Shown: positions 14,577 through 22,616 of the stretch, piece after piece | Position numbering within the stretch: position 1 is the stretch's first letter | Layout: each line of letters starts with the position of its first letter | Assembly (NCBI GenBank): GCA_039908535.1 | Contig: JAMOAW010000085.1 | Location: forward strand, 1-35,188 | Length of the DNA stretch: 35,188 nucleotides | Reading direction: 5' to 3' | Origin: JAMOAW01 sp039908535 | GTDB taxonomy: Bacteria; Pseudomonadota; Magnetococcia; Magnetococcales; JADFZT01 | Notes under the pieces: generated by a model | The model's input: only the letters and a program-made list of their open reading frames with translations | Database searches by the model: none | Told to the model about the DNA's origin: nothing | Translations under genes and position numbers: made by a program

Positions 14577-15954
14577 TCTGCCTTTGGCATTTGTGCAAGG
14601 AGCCGAAAAAATTTTGCCTGGGGGGTTTTTTTACTCCCAAACAGCCCATTTAGCCCAATTAGAGTGTTATGCTTGGGACAATACGGACATGCGGTGTTTG
14701 CCCCAGGCAGTGGCCTTGGTTCAAGAGGCTGGGCAAGTTGCCGCATTGTTAAAATGGTGCCATGAGTGGGGTATTTGTGTCACGCCTCGTGGCGCGGGAA
14801 CGGGAAATGTGGGGGGCGCGTTGGCTGTTCAGGGTGGGGTTGTGCTGTCGTTGCAGCGGATGAATCGATTGTTGGAGATCAACCCTGCCGATCGATTGGC
14901 GGTGGTGGAGCCTGGGATAGTCAATGCAGATTTACAAGCGCGACTGCGACCGCATGGTCTTTTTTGGCCACCAGATCCCTCTTCCGCACGCAGTTGCACC
15001 ATTGGGGGTAATCTGGCCATGTGTGCCGCTGGTCCCCATGCGGTGCGTTATGGGGTGACCCGAGATTGGGTGTTGGGCGTTCACGCCGTGTTGGCGGATG
15101 GAACCCTTTTACAAACCGGAGGACGGACCACCAAAGGGGTGGTGGGGTACGATTTAACCCGTTTGTTGATTGGCTCAGAAGGAAGTTTGGCGGTGATTAC
15201 CCAGGCCACCTTAAAATTGGCAGTCTTGCCAACAACACGACGTCTCATGCGGGTGGTATTTGCCCATGTAGATGGGGCGGCGCAAGCAATTGCTGCATTA
15301 ATGGTCGGGGAGACATTACCCTGTGCCGTTGAATTTTTGGACCCAGCGGCCTTAAATTTATTACGCGCTACGGTTAAAATTCCCGATGCTGGACGGGCCA
15401 TGTTGTTGCTGGAGCTGTGCGGTGGAGTTGAAGATGTGGAGCGGCAGATGCAAGGGGCGACCGCTGTTGTATCTGCTTTTGATCCATTGGAACTGGTGGT
15501 GGCTGCGGGAGAAGGTGACCAGGCAAATCAGGTATGGGCGGCCCGTTTTGCTTTATCGCCCTTATTAAAAAAATTGGCACCCAAACGGGTCAATGAGGAT
15601 GTGGTGGTACCGATTTCACGACTGGCTGAATTGATATATGGACTGGAACAGCTCGCTATGGAGCAAGGGGTTCCCATTGTGACTTTTGGTCATGCTGGCA
15701 ACGGCAATATGCACGTCAATTTATTATTAGATCCCACTGACCCCGCGCAAACCGCCAAAGTGGAGGAGACTTTGGCGCGTCTGTTTCGTCTGGTATTGTC
15801 TCTGGAGGGGACTCTTTCTGGAGAACATGGTATTGGAACACAAAAAAAACCTTTTATACATTGGGAATTATCCCCATCTGTTTTAAAATTGCACCATGGG
15901 ATAAAAACGCTATTTGATCCAAAAGGCATATTAAATCCAGGAAAAATATTTTGA
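14548..15954 (+). CDS. FAD-linked oxidoreductase, GlcD/D-lactate dehydrogenase type
   Basis: 468 residues, about the family's usual length. An FAD-binding PCMH domain holds TPRGAGTGNVGGALAVQGG, SSARSCTIGGNLAMCAAGPH and LLIGSEGSLAVITQATLKL. The C-terminal FAD-oxidase domain has VTFGHAGNGNMHVNLLLDP and SGEHGIGTQKKPF. These enzymes oxidise 2-hydroxy acids such as glycolate or D-lactate and pass electrons to the respiratory chain. Exact substrate is not readable, and no glcE or glcF gene is adjacent. The start ATG lies inside the BON-lipoprotein gene, so the two are coupled. Ends PKGILNPGKIF, the family's normal terminus. Confidence 0.92.
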   Translation: MTTNPPRLHDLPLAFVQGAEKILPGGFFYSQTAHLAQLECYAWDNTDMRCLPQAVALVQEAGQVAALLKWCHEWGICVTPRGAGTGNVGGALAVQGGVVLSLQRMNRLLEINPADRLAVVEPGIVNADLQARLRPHGLFWPPDPSSARSCTIGGNLAMCAAGPHAVRYGVTRDWVLGVHAVLADGTLLQTGGRTTKGVVGYDLTRLLIGSEGSLAVITQATLKLAVLPTTRRLMRVVFAHVDGAAQAIAALMVGETLPCAVEFLDPAALNLLRATVKIPDAGRAMLLLELCGGVEDVERQMQGATAVVSAFDPLELVVAAGEGDQANQVWAARFALSPLLKKLAPKRVNEDVVVPISRLAELIYGLEQLAMEQGVPIVTFGHAGNGNMHVNLLLDPTDPAQTAKVEETLARLFRLVLSLEGTLSGEHGIGTQKKPFIHWELSPSVLKLHHGIKTLFDPKGILNPGKIF

Positions 15955-16259
15955 TTCTATTAAAAGTATTGGGCTTATCTGTCGTTTATTTTCTGCTGAT
16001 CGGATCAACTGAAGCCGGGTTTATTGGTAGTGCCGAATGCAACTGGTTTGGTCTGACCATAGGTGTCAAAGATCGTCAATGGCAGGAGATGGTAGGCACC
16101 AAACGCATGGATGCCTATATTGCCGCCCATTGCAACTCTGTCACCTGTCAACGAGAACCAAGGGGGCATGATACCATGCGCTATGAGCATATGCCCTGTA
16201 GTCAAAGTTGTATAACAAATTTGAAAAAAGGATACCAACAGGCCTGTACCTCACAATAA
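15951..16259 (+). CDS. small Cys-rich secreted protein, unknown
   Basis: 102 residues from a TTG start that overlaps the previous stop codon (TTGA); AGGA lies 8-9 bases upstream. A hydrophobic N terminus (ILLKVLGLSVVYFLLIGSTEA) is probably a signal peptide. The mature part has six cysteines (AECNW, AHCNSVTCQ, MPCSQSC, QACTSQ), which suggests disulfide bonds or metal binding in the periplasm. I do not recognise a family. Coupling to the GlcD-like gene suggests a shared operon. Confidence 0.65.
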   Translation: MILLKVLGLSVVYFLLIGSTEAGFIGSAECNWFGLTIGVKDRQWQEMVGTKRMDAYIAAHCNSVTCQREPRGHDTMRYEHMPCSQSCITNLKKGYQQACTSQ

Positions 16260-16278
16260 CAATGAGGCATGGGCGTTT

Positions 16279-16372
16279 GATTTTTTTTTAAGTCTTAAAA
16301 AAAAGAGGGGGTCTGGGGGATTCATCCCCCAGGGTTTTGAGTTTAATCTTTTGCCCGCAGGGCATCATGTTC
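16279..16372 (-). repeat. multi-hairpin repeat, copy F1 (partial, reverse)
   Basis: Holds the paired T/A tracts, the CTGGGGGAT/ATCCCCCAG-type stem and the GCCCGCAGGGCATCATG end; the other GC hairpin is missing. It is followed head-to-tail by copy F2 with the junction CATCATGTTCATGTATCGG. The left hairpins may terminate the GlcD-like operon. Confidence 0.85.
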
Positions 16373-16528
16373 ATGTATCGGAAAAATAAAAATCAAGACC
16401 TTGGGGGGCGGAGAACCGCCCCCCAATTCCCCCCCTCTTTTTTTTAAGTCTTAAAAAAAAGAGGGGGTCTGGGGGATTCATCCCCCAGGGTTTTGAGTTT
16501 AATCTTTTGCCCGCAGGGCATCATGTTC
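16372..16528 (-). repeat. multi-hairpin repeat, copy F2 (complete, reverse)
   Basis: Full-length copy, from CATGTATCGGAAAAATAAAA to GCCCGCAGGGCATCATGTTC. Its right end is translated: bases 16499-16528 encode the last residues and stop codon of the Lgt-like protein. A diverged copy of the same 21-base end (17 of 21 identical) lies next to it at 16529-16549, also inside that gene. Confidence 0.9.
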
Positions 16529-17329
16529 TGCCTGAAGGGGATCATGTTTAAATGTTGCCCAAAGTGTTAAAGCCAAACCCATCAAAAAAGCGATAGCTGC
16601 AAAAACTTGCCGAATGTTCATCCCCCACAAAAAGGGCAATAGGGTTCCCTGGTCGCCACGGAAAAAAAAGGTCACAAAATACCCCCCGAATATCCCCATC
16701 ATGGCAATACCACTGATACGCCCCGATTTGACCCCACAGCGAGGAAAATATTTTAAGATAAGCAAGGTCAAAAAGGCACTTGCGGCCATATAAAGCTGGG
16801 TCGGATGTACCAAAATGCCCGGGGTTGGTCCAACACCAAAGGTATAGGGAAATTGGACGGCCCACGGAAGATCGGTTGGAGCCCCATAACAACAACCCGC
16901 CGAAAAACAGCCAAAAGCCCGTTGTACCCCATAGCCCAAAACAAAAAAAGGCAACAAAAAATCCAGTACCCGCCAAAAAGCCAAATGAACAAGGCGACAA
17001 TAGCCCAACAGCAGACCGCCAAACAATAAAACAATGGGAAAAGTATCGGTTCTGGCCAAATGGGTGACATTTATAGCCAACTGCACCTGATGCCAAGCAT
17101 CGGAACTGCTTTTAGCGTGCAGCCATTGATCGCCAACAAACCAAATCCAGCCCCCAAACCAAATGGATAAAACGGCCAAAAAGGCAATAATAGTTAAATT
17201 TTGCTCCGAAAGAGGAGAGTGAGAAAGTTTTTTGGAGGCTAAAAAATAGAGTCCAATCAGGGTGATGGCCATGGTAAAACCGTAGGTATAGACGGTCACC
17301 TGTTCTGTTTGGAATAAAATGGGAAACAT
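16499..17329 (-). CDS. Lgt-like membrane protein (diacylglyceryl transferase family)
   Basis: 276 residues with about seven membrane helices. The core resembles prolipoprotein diacylglyceryl transferase: VLGYGVQRAFGCFSAGCCYG in place of the family's GRxGNF region, PWAVQFP, and ILVHPTQLYMA matching RHPSQLYE. The catalytic-site region is divergent, so it is probably a paralog and not the housekeeping Lgt. The ATG at 17329 has AAGGA upstream. It follows the neighbouring membrane gene by 19 bases. Its C terminus, HDPLQAEHDALRAKD, is encoded by the end of repeat copy F2 plus a second diverged copy of that end; PyrE ends with the same seven residues. Confidence 0.8.
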   Translation of the reverse strand: MFPILFQTEQVTVYTYGFTMAITLIGLYFLASKKLSHSPLSEQNLTIIAFLAVLSIWFGGWIWFVGDQWLHAKSSSDAWHQVQLAINVTHLARTDTFPIVLLFGGLLLGYCRLVHLAFWRVLDFLLPFFVLGYGVQRAFGCFSAGCCYGAPTDLPWAVQFPYTFGVGPTPGILVHPTQLYMAASAFLTLLILKYFPRCGVKSGRISGIAMMGIFGGYFVTFFFRGDQGTLLPFLWGMNIRQVFAAIAFLMGLALTLWATFKHDPLQAEHDALRAKD

Positions 17330-17348
17330 GTTTTTTCCTTGGAGAAAT

Positions 17349-18011
17349 TTATTTTTTTGTAAACGAATAATCGGCGATGCGATGAATGATCACCGCACTG
17401 AGTCCCCAATCCAAAGGCAAGGTGATGTCCACCCCTAGGCTTTGGAAAAAGGGGTTATAATAGTGCCAATACCCAAGTTGAATCGCGACATACTCCCCAA
17501 ACGCCCCCAAAACACCCCCAAAAAGAAAAAGCATTTTATCTTTTGATTGGTTCCAAAAGGCGATACCAAGCAGTAAAAAAAAGATATAAAGCGCGATCAC
17601 CACGGGCTGTTTATTCATCAAGACCACACAGATGACGCAAAATAGAACGATAAAACGGGTAAGCCAAAGATAAAATGTTGAATTTTGTATCCATAAGCCA
17701 CCCAACATGGCCAACCGTCCAAAGAGTCCAAACAAATTGGCCCAAATAAGAGGAATCCACATCGGCACGCCAAAAATCAAATGGGTGCCATGATATTGCC
17801 ACTCCCCCAATGCCACCTCAACGATTTCCGCTGGCGTCCCCAACAGTGCCGCCACCCCCATGACCAGCGCGGTCCGCGGCGGTGGCCAAAAAAACAGCTG
17901 CGCAAACAAAATCAAAACCAATAAACTGGTGGTTAAAAAAGGAGAGGACCACGTGAAGATAACCGATGAAAAAATGGCTAAAGAAAGGCCTATCGTAAAA
18001 AAGAACATCAT
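17349..18011 (-). CDS. polytopic membrane protein with internal duplication
   Basis: 220 residues, about seven membrane helices. Two segments resemble each other: GTPAEIVEVALGEWQYHG, GVPMWIPLIWANLFGLFGRL (about residues 58-100) and GAFGEYVAIQLGYWHYYNP, LPLDWGLSAVIIHRI (about 168-212). The E-x(4-6)-G-x-W/Y-x-Y ... P-L-x-W pattern recalls CruF/DUF422-type and related membrane proteins, but I cannot name the family. The start ATGATG lies in the end of repeat copy G1, with no ribosome binding site, so the native N terminus may have been trimmed. It is co-directional with, and 19 bases upstream of, the Lgt-like gene. Confidence 0.7.
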   Translation of the reverse strand: MMFFFTIGLSLAIFSSVIFTWSSPFLTTSLLVLILFAQLFFWPPPRTALVMGVAALLGTPAEIVEVALGEWQYHGTHLIFGVPMWIPLIWANLFGLFGRLAMLGGLWIQNSTFYLWLTRFIVLFCVICVVLMNKQPVVIALYIFFLLLGIAFWNQSKDKMLFLFGGVLGAFGEYVAIQLGYWHYYNPFFQSLGVDITLPLDWGLSAVIIHRIADYSFTKK

Positions 18012-18168
18012 GCTCTATGGGCAAAAAAATCAAAATAAAAATCAAAATTCTGGGGGATGAATCCCCCAGATCCTCTCTTTTTTTTAAGACTTAAAAAAAA
18101 AGGGTGGGGGGAATTGGGGGGCGGTTCTCCGCCCCCCAAGGTTTTGATTCTTATTTTTCCGATACATA
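18003..18168 (+). repeat. multi-hairpin repeat, copy G1 (complete)
   Basis: Starts GAACATCATGCTCTATGGGC, a diverged end hairpin that still pairs, then the CTGGGGGAT stem, T8/A9 tracts, the GGGGGGCGG-TTCT-CCGCCCC hairpin and CCGATACAT. It overlaps the start codon of the minus-strand membrane gene. Confidence 0.85.
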
Positions 18169-18245
18169 AATAAAAATCAAAACCCGGGGGGGGGGGGATC
18201 TAAAAAACAAGACCTTGGGGGGCGGCTCTGGGCCCCCCAAGGTCT
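18168..18245 (+). repeat. multi-hairpin repeat, copy G2 (internally deleted)
   Basis: Tandem to G1. It holds AAATAAAAATCAAAACCC, a run of 12 G (18186-18197) and a long stem made of AAGACCTTGGGGGGC-type arms around GGCTCTG (about 18210-18245). The CTGGGGGAT stem is lost. It lies 40 bases downstream of pnp and may serve as a transcription end for both flanking genes. Confidence 0.75.
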
Positions 18246-18284
18246 TAAGAAGAAAATTCTCCCCAAAAACGACAACATCCACCT

Positions 18285-20393
18285 CTATTCCGCGTCAAAA
18301 TCCGATTCACGCATGGTCAATTTAACCCGACCTTGTCGGTCGATATCCAACACCCGCACGGTAACGGTATCCCCTTCGTTAACCACATCGGTCACCTTTG
18401 GAACACGACGATTGGCCAACTGAGAAATATGCACAAGACCATCCTTGTTTGGTAAAATATTCACGAAAGCCCCAAAATCGGTCACGCGAACGACTTTACC
18501 GGTATACACTTGCCCTTTTTCTACTTCCGCAACGATCTGTTTAATAATGCGCTCTGCGGCGGTAGCACTTTCACCATTGGCCGAAGCCAAGGAGATGGTC
18601 CCATCATCCTCCACATTAATCTGACAACCGGTCTCTTCGCTAATGGCCCGAATCACCTTACCACCGCTGCCAATGACATCGCGAATTTTCTCTGGGTTAA
18701 TTTTAAAGGTGACAATCCGTGGGGCATAAATAGACATCTCTTTCCGCGGTGAGGGAAGGACTTTGTTCATTTCGCCCAAAATGTGAATGCGTCCATCATG
18801 GGCCTGCTGCAAAGCGGCGGCAATGATTTCACGGTTGATGCCAGTAATTTTGATATCCATCTGTAAAGCGGTGATACCATCTTTGCTGCCAGCGACTTTA
18901 AAATCCATATCGCCAAAATGGTCTTCATCGCCATTGATGTCAGAAAGAACCGCAAAACGGGATCCCTCTTTGACCAACCCCATGGCAATGCCCGCCACCG
19001 AACATTTTACCGGAACACCGGCATCCATCAAAGCCAATACCGAACCGCACACCGTGGCCATGGAGGAAGAACCATTGGATTCGGTAATCTCAGAGATCAC
19101 CCGCATGGTATAAGGAAAATCGGACATAGCGGGTAAAATGGCCATAAGAGAACGAGTAGCCAATTTGCCATGACCAATCTCACGACGTCCGGGGGCACCC
19201 AACCGTCCAGTCTCACCCACACTATAGGGAGGAAAGGTATAATTTAAATAAAAACTCTCTCTCTTTTCCCCATCCAGACTTTCAACAATCTGTTCGTCTC
19301 GGTTGGTTCCCAGGGTAACCGCAGCCAAGGCTTGTGTCTCACCACGGGTAAAGAGCACCGAACCATGCACCCTGGGCAATAGGCCCACATCTATATGGAT
19401 GGGACGGACTTGGGTTAACGTACGACCATCAATCCGTTGACCTGTCGTAAGAATTTGCTCCCGAATTACCGTGGATTCCAACTCTTTGAGAAAATTTTGA
19501 ATTTCTGGTCCATGCGCCTTGCTCACATCCTCTGGAAAAGAGGCCAAAATCTCTTTTTTTAAGGTGGAGACGGCTTCCTGACGTTTTAATTTTTGAGGGA
19601 TAGAATAGGCTTGACGCATCCCTTCCAAACTGCGACTTTGAACCTCCTGCCGCAACTGTTCATCTTCAACGATCTCTTTGACAACCCAACGCGGCTTACC
19701 GCACTCGGCCACCATCTCATTGATGGCAACAATAGCGGGCTGATAGGCATCAAAACCAAACATGACCGCATCCAGCATTTCCGCTTCTGTTAAAAAATCC
19801 ACCTCGGATTCGACCATGGTCACCGCCGAGCTGGTCCCGGCCACGACCAAATCCAAACGACTATTTTCCATCTGTTCTGGAGAGGGATTTAAAACCAATT
19901 GACCCTCAATATGGCCAACCCGTGCCCCAGCAATCGGTCCATCAAAGGGCATACCAGAGATCGCCAATGCCGCTGAAGAGCCAATCATGGCGGCAATGTC
20001 CGCCGAATGAACCCCATCGTAAGAGACCACAGTGGCCACAACTTGAGTATCGTTATAATATCCCTTTGCAAACAAAGGCCGCAAAGGACGATCAATCAGA
20101 CGTGAGGTCAGAATTTCCTTATCGCTAGGCCGGGTTTCGCGTTTGATGAATCCACCTGGTATGCGGCCAGCGGCCCATGTTTTTTCTTGGTAATGAACCC
20201 CCAATGGAAAAAAGTCCATTCCCGGACGCGACTCTTTTTCGGCCGTTGCCGTACATAAAACCATTGTTTCACCCCAGGTCACCAAAACCGCGCCGTCTGC
20301 TTGACGAGCGATGCGCCCTGTTTCTAGGGTTACTTCATCGGTACCAAATTGAAAACTTTTTTTATAAATATTAAACATATTCTTATCCGTCAT
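18285..20393 (-). CDS. pnp: polyribonucleotide nucleotidyltransferase (PNPase)
   Basis: 3'-to-5' phosphorolytic exoribonuclease of the RNA degradosome. 702 residues in the usual order: RNase PH domain 1 (LETGRIARQADGAVLVTWGE, GGFIKRETRPSDKEILTSRL), all-helical linker, RNase PH domain 2 (RVHGSVLFTRGETQALA, GREIGHGKLATRSL), KH domain with the GSGG loop (KIRDVIGSGGKVIRAISEET) and S1 domain (YTGKVVRVTDFGAFV, KDGLVHISQLA). The ATG at 20393 abuts GAGGG too closely. The ATG at 20378 gives MFNIYKK, the normal PNPase start, and is at least as likely. It follows rpsO, as in most Proteobacteria, but repeat copy H separates them. Confidence 0.97.
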   Translation of the reverse strand: MTDKNMFNIYKKSFQFGTDEVTLETGRIARQADGAVLVTWGETMVLCTATAEKESRPGMDFFPLGVHYQEKTWAAGRIPGGFIKRETRPSDKEILTSRLIDRPLRPLFAKGYYNDTQVVATVVSYDGVHSADIAAMIGSSAALAISGMPFDGPIAGARVGHIEGQLVLNPSPEQMENSRLDLVVAGTSSAVTMVESEVDFLTEAEMLDAVMFGFDAYQPAIVAINEMVAECGKPRWVVKEIVEDEQLRQEVQSRSLEGMRQAYSIPQKLKRQEAVSTLKKEILASFPEDVSKAHGPEIQNFLKELESTVIREQILTTGQRIDGRTLTQVRPIHIDVGLLPRVHGSVLFTRGETQALAAVTLGTNRDEQIVESLDGEKRESFYLNYTFPPYSVGETGRLGAPGRREIGHGKLATRSLMAILPAMSDFPYTMRVISEITESNGSSSMATVCGSVLALMDAGVPVKCSVAGIAMGLVKEGSRFAVLSDINGDEDHFGDMDFKVAGSKDGITALQMDIKITGINREIIAAALQQAHDGRIHILGEMNKVLPSPRKEMSIYAPRIVTFKINPEKIRDVIGSGGKVIRAISEETGCQINVEDDGTISLASANGESATAAERIIKQIVAEVEKGQVYTGKVVRVTDFGAFVNILPNKDGLVHISQLANRRVPKVTDVVNEGDTVTVRVLDIDRQGRVKLTMRESDFDAE

Positions 20394-20472
20394 CCCTCAA
20401 TAGAGCGTGTTCCATCTAAAAAAACTTTTATTTACAAAGAAAATCCATCATAGGAATGACGGACTCTTCTCT

Positions 20473-20613
20473 GAACATGATGCCCTGCGGGCAAAAAATT
20501 AAAATCAAAACCCTGGGGGATGAATCCCCCAGCCCCCCTCTTTTTTTTAATGATCAAAAGAAAAGGGTGGGGGGATTGGGGGGCGGTTCTCCGCCCCCCA
20601 AGGTCTTGATTAT
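20473..20613 (+). repeat. multi-hairpin repeat, copy H
   Basis: Nearly full length, from GAACATGATGCCC to CCGCCCCCCAAGGTCTTGAT; the CCGATACATGAAC end is missing. It lies in the rpsO-pnp gap. On the minus-strand transcript its hairpins follow the rpsO stop by about 17 bases, where E. coli has an RNase III and terminator region. Confidence 0.85.
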
Positions 20614-20629
20614 TGTCTATCCCAAAAAC

Positions 20630-20899
20630 TTATTTGCGCAAATTGAGTCTCCGAATCAAACGCTGATAACGCAGACGATCTTTGCCTTTGACATAATCTA
20701 ACAAGCGACGACGCAATCCCACCATCATCAATAATCCCCGGCGGGAGTGATGATCTTTATTATTCGCTTGCAGATGGGTTGTCAAATTATTGATCCGTTC
20801 GGTCAATATGGCAACTTGAACCTCTGGGGAACCGGTATCTCCTGGTTTGAGACCATATTCTTCAATAATTTCCCGTTTTCTTTCTGGTGTGATCGACAT
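20630..20899 (-). CDS. rpsO: 30S ribosomal protein S15
   Basis: 89 residues, the full family length. Binds 16S rRNA early in 30S assembly. Diagnostic segments are GDTGSPEVQVAILTERI, HLQANNKDHHSRRGLLMMVG and RRRLLDYVKGKDRLRYQRLI. The ATG at 20899 has AAGGAG 6-7 bases upstream. It sits between truB and pnp, the standard order. Confidence 0.98.
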   Translation of the reverse strand: MSITPERKREIIEEYGLKPGDTGSPEVQVAILTERINNLTTHLQANNKDHHSRRGLLMMVGLRRRLLDYVKGKDRLRYQRLIRRLNLRK

Positions 20900-20935
20900 C
20901 GTTATTCTCCTTGCCTTCCATTTAAATTAAGAGGG

Positions 20936-21880
20936 TCACACCCCGGTCAAAAAAAGTTTTTTTGGGTGACAGGATCGGCACCCATTTGCATCTACCTCTT
21001 CGCCTAGTTCAGCAATGGCTGCAAAACGACCCTCTGGGGTCAGCAGCCGAACACGTCCCTTTGGCCCATGATTGAATGAAGAGTCGATTTGCATCCTCAC
21101 TTCTTGACCGTTGCGTACCTTTCGCCATGTATCCTCTGTCAGTCGCAGAGCCGGGATGTCGTCCAGAACACGATCCACAGAGAACAAAATATCCTGTAAT
21201 ACTCCACGTTGCATCATATCACGCAACGCCTCCAGATCCAAAGCCTCTTTTAACTGAAATGCCAGAGTTTCTGTTCTGATCAGTCGCTGCAGATGGGCTC
21301 CTACTTGCAAAAATCGACCCAAATCTCTAGCCAACGCCCGCATATAGGTGCCCTTACCACAACGGACAACAATTTTGGCCACCCCCTCTTGATAACTCTC
21401 CAGGGTTAATTTATGAATATGGACCAGTCGAGAAGGCAGAAGAAGCAACTCTCCCGCATGAGCCAAACGATAGCTACGTACACCGTTAATCCGTATGGCT
21501 GAATGGGCAGGAGGAACCTGTTCAATGGTTCCTAAAAAATGCGGTAGGGCCGCTTGCAGCTCTTCTTCTGATGGCCACAATCCGGTCTCGCTCAAGGTCT
21601 CTCCCGTGAGATCACCTGAATCGGTCTCGCGGCCAAAACAGACCCAACATTGATACTCCTTGTCACCCTCCAAAATTAAAGAGAGGGTCTTGGTCGCATC
21701 CCCAAGAGCGATCGGCAATAAACCTTCAGAAAAGGGATCCAGCGTCCCACCATGACCAGCTTTTTCTGCCTTGGTAATCTGGAGGACCCGTTCGACAACT
21801 TTTGCAGAGGTGATATTGGGTTCTTTATGGATGGCCAACCAACCATGAATGGGTGTTCCTTTGCGTCGACCTCCCCTCAC
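20936..21880 (-). CDS. truB: tRNA pseudouridine-55 synthase
   Basis: Makes pseudouridine 55 in the T loop of tRNAs. 314 residues. The catalytic Asp is Asp48 in AGHGGTLDPFSEGLLPIALG; KEYQCWVCFGRETDSGDLTG and CGKGTYMRALARDLG are family blocks. Starts with GTG at 21880, overlapping the rbfA stop by 4 bases (GTGA); AGGAG lies 8 bases upstream inside rbfA, so translation is coupled. The C-terminal part (LRLTEDTWRKVRNGQEV) is the PUA-like region. Confidence 0.97.
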   Translation of the reverse strand: MRGGRRKGTPIHGWLAIHKEPNITSAKVVERVLQITKAEKAGHGGTLDPFSEGLLPIALGDATKTLSLILEGDKEYQCWVCFGRETDSGDLTGETLSETGLWPSEEELQAALPHFLGTIEQVPPAHSAIRINGVRSYRLAHAGELLLLPSRLVHIHKLTLESYQEGVAKIVVRCGKGTYMRALARDLGRFLQVGAHLQRLIRTETLAFQLKEALDLEALRDMMQRGVLQDILFSVDRVLDDIPALRLTEDTWRKVRNGQEVRMQIDSSFNHGPKGRVRLLTPEGRFAAIAELGEEVDANGCRSCHPKKLFLTGV

Positions 21881-22272
21881 AAAGGAAACTCCTCATTGGA
21901 TGGGTGGGGATCATCTGCGTTGGGTTCTTCTTTGGGGATCTCCAAGGAACTCAACAGCCGCTCAATCTTGTCCCCATAAATCATAGAGTCATCCACTACA
22001 AAACGCAGGTGCGGAACAAATCGCAAACGTAAACGCTGGCCCAATCGACCACGAATAAAACCAGAGGCCCGGGTTAATGAGACCAATATGGCATCGTTAT
22101 TCCCACCCAGTGAAGAAAAAAATATGGTTGCATATTGCAAATCCCGGCTCATCTCTACCGCCGAAATCGATACACGATTGTCCACTAAAGGTTCGTGTAT
22201 CTCTTCGCGAGTCAACATGAGGGCCAATTCTCTTTTGATTTGCTCGCCCACCCGATGGGTTCGAATACTCAT
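21877..22272 (-). CDS. rbfA: 30S ribosome-binding factor A
   Basis: 131 residues. Needed for late 30S maturation and cold adaptation. Typical start THRVGEQIKRELALMLTREE, then VEMSRDLQYATIFFSSLG and LRFVPHLRFVVDDSMIYGDKIERLL. The acidic tail after that is variable in the family. The start overlaps the DUF503 gene's stop by 4 bases (ATGA) and its end overlaps truB. Confidence 0.96.
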   Translation of the reverse strand: MSIRTHRVGEQIKRELALMLTREEIHEPLVDNRVSISAVEMSRDLQYATIFFSSLGGNNDAILVSLTRASGFIRGRLGQRLRLRFVPHLRFVVDDSMIYGDKIERLLSSLEIPKEEPNADDPHPSNEEFPL

Positions 22273-22601
22273 GAAAGGATATCCACGTGAAAATCTAATA
22301 CTTCTACCAAGCCGCTGGATTCAATGAAGTTGACCACCTTTTGTAATCGACTTTGTAAAAAAGCGACATCGGTGCCAACCGCTGCAAATCCAAAACCAGC
22401 CAAATCCCAAACATCTTGATGCCCAACTTCTGCCGTGGCAACCTGAAATCGGTTTTGAATCCGTTGCAAAATGCCCTTGATAATCCCTCGCTTCTCTTTG
22501 AGGGATCGCACGCCTGGCAACAAGACTTGTACCTGAAGAACCCCGATTTGCATCACACTTGGCAATACATCGGGCATCTGTGATTGGATATAATTGGGCA
22601 T
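22269..22601 (-). CDS. DUF503 family protein (YlxP-like)
   Basis: About 110 residues. The DUF503 pattern is clear: VLQVQVLLPGVRSLKEKRGI, IKGILQRIQNRFQVATAEVG, DVWDLAGFGFAAVGTDVAFL. The function of the family is not established; YlxP in Bacillus lies at the same place, between infB and rbfA, which supports a role linked to ribosome maturation. The ATG at 22601 is preceded by AAAGGGG; an adjacent in-frame GTG at 22604 is the alternative. It follows infB by about 15 bases. Confidence 0.92.
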   Translation of the reverse strand: MPNYIQSQMPDVLPSVMQIGVLQVQVLLPGVRSLKEKRGIIKGILQRIQNRFQVATAEVGHQDVWDLAGFGFAAVGTDVAFLQSRLQKVVNFIESSGLVEVLDFHVDILS

Positions 22602-22616
22602 CACAGCCCCTTTAGG

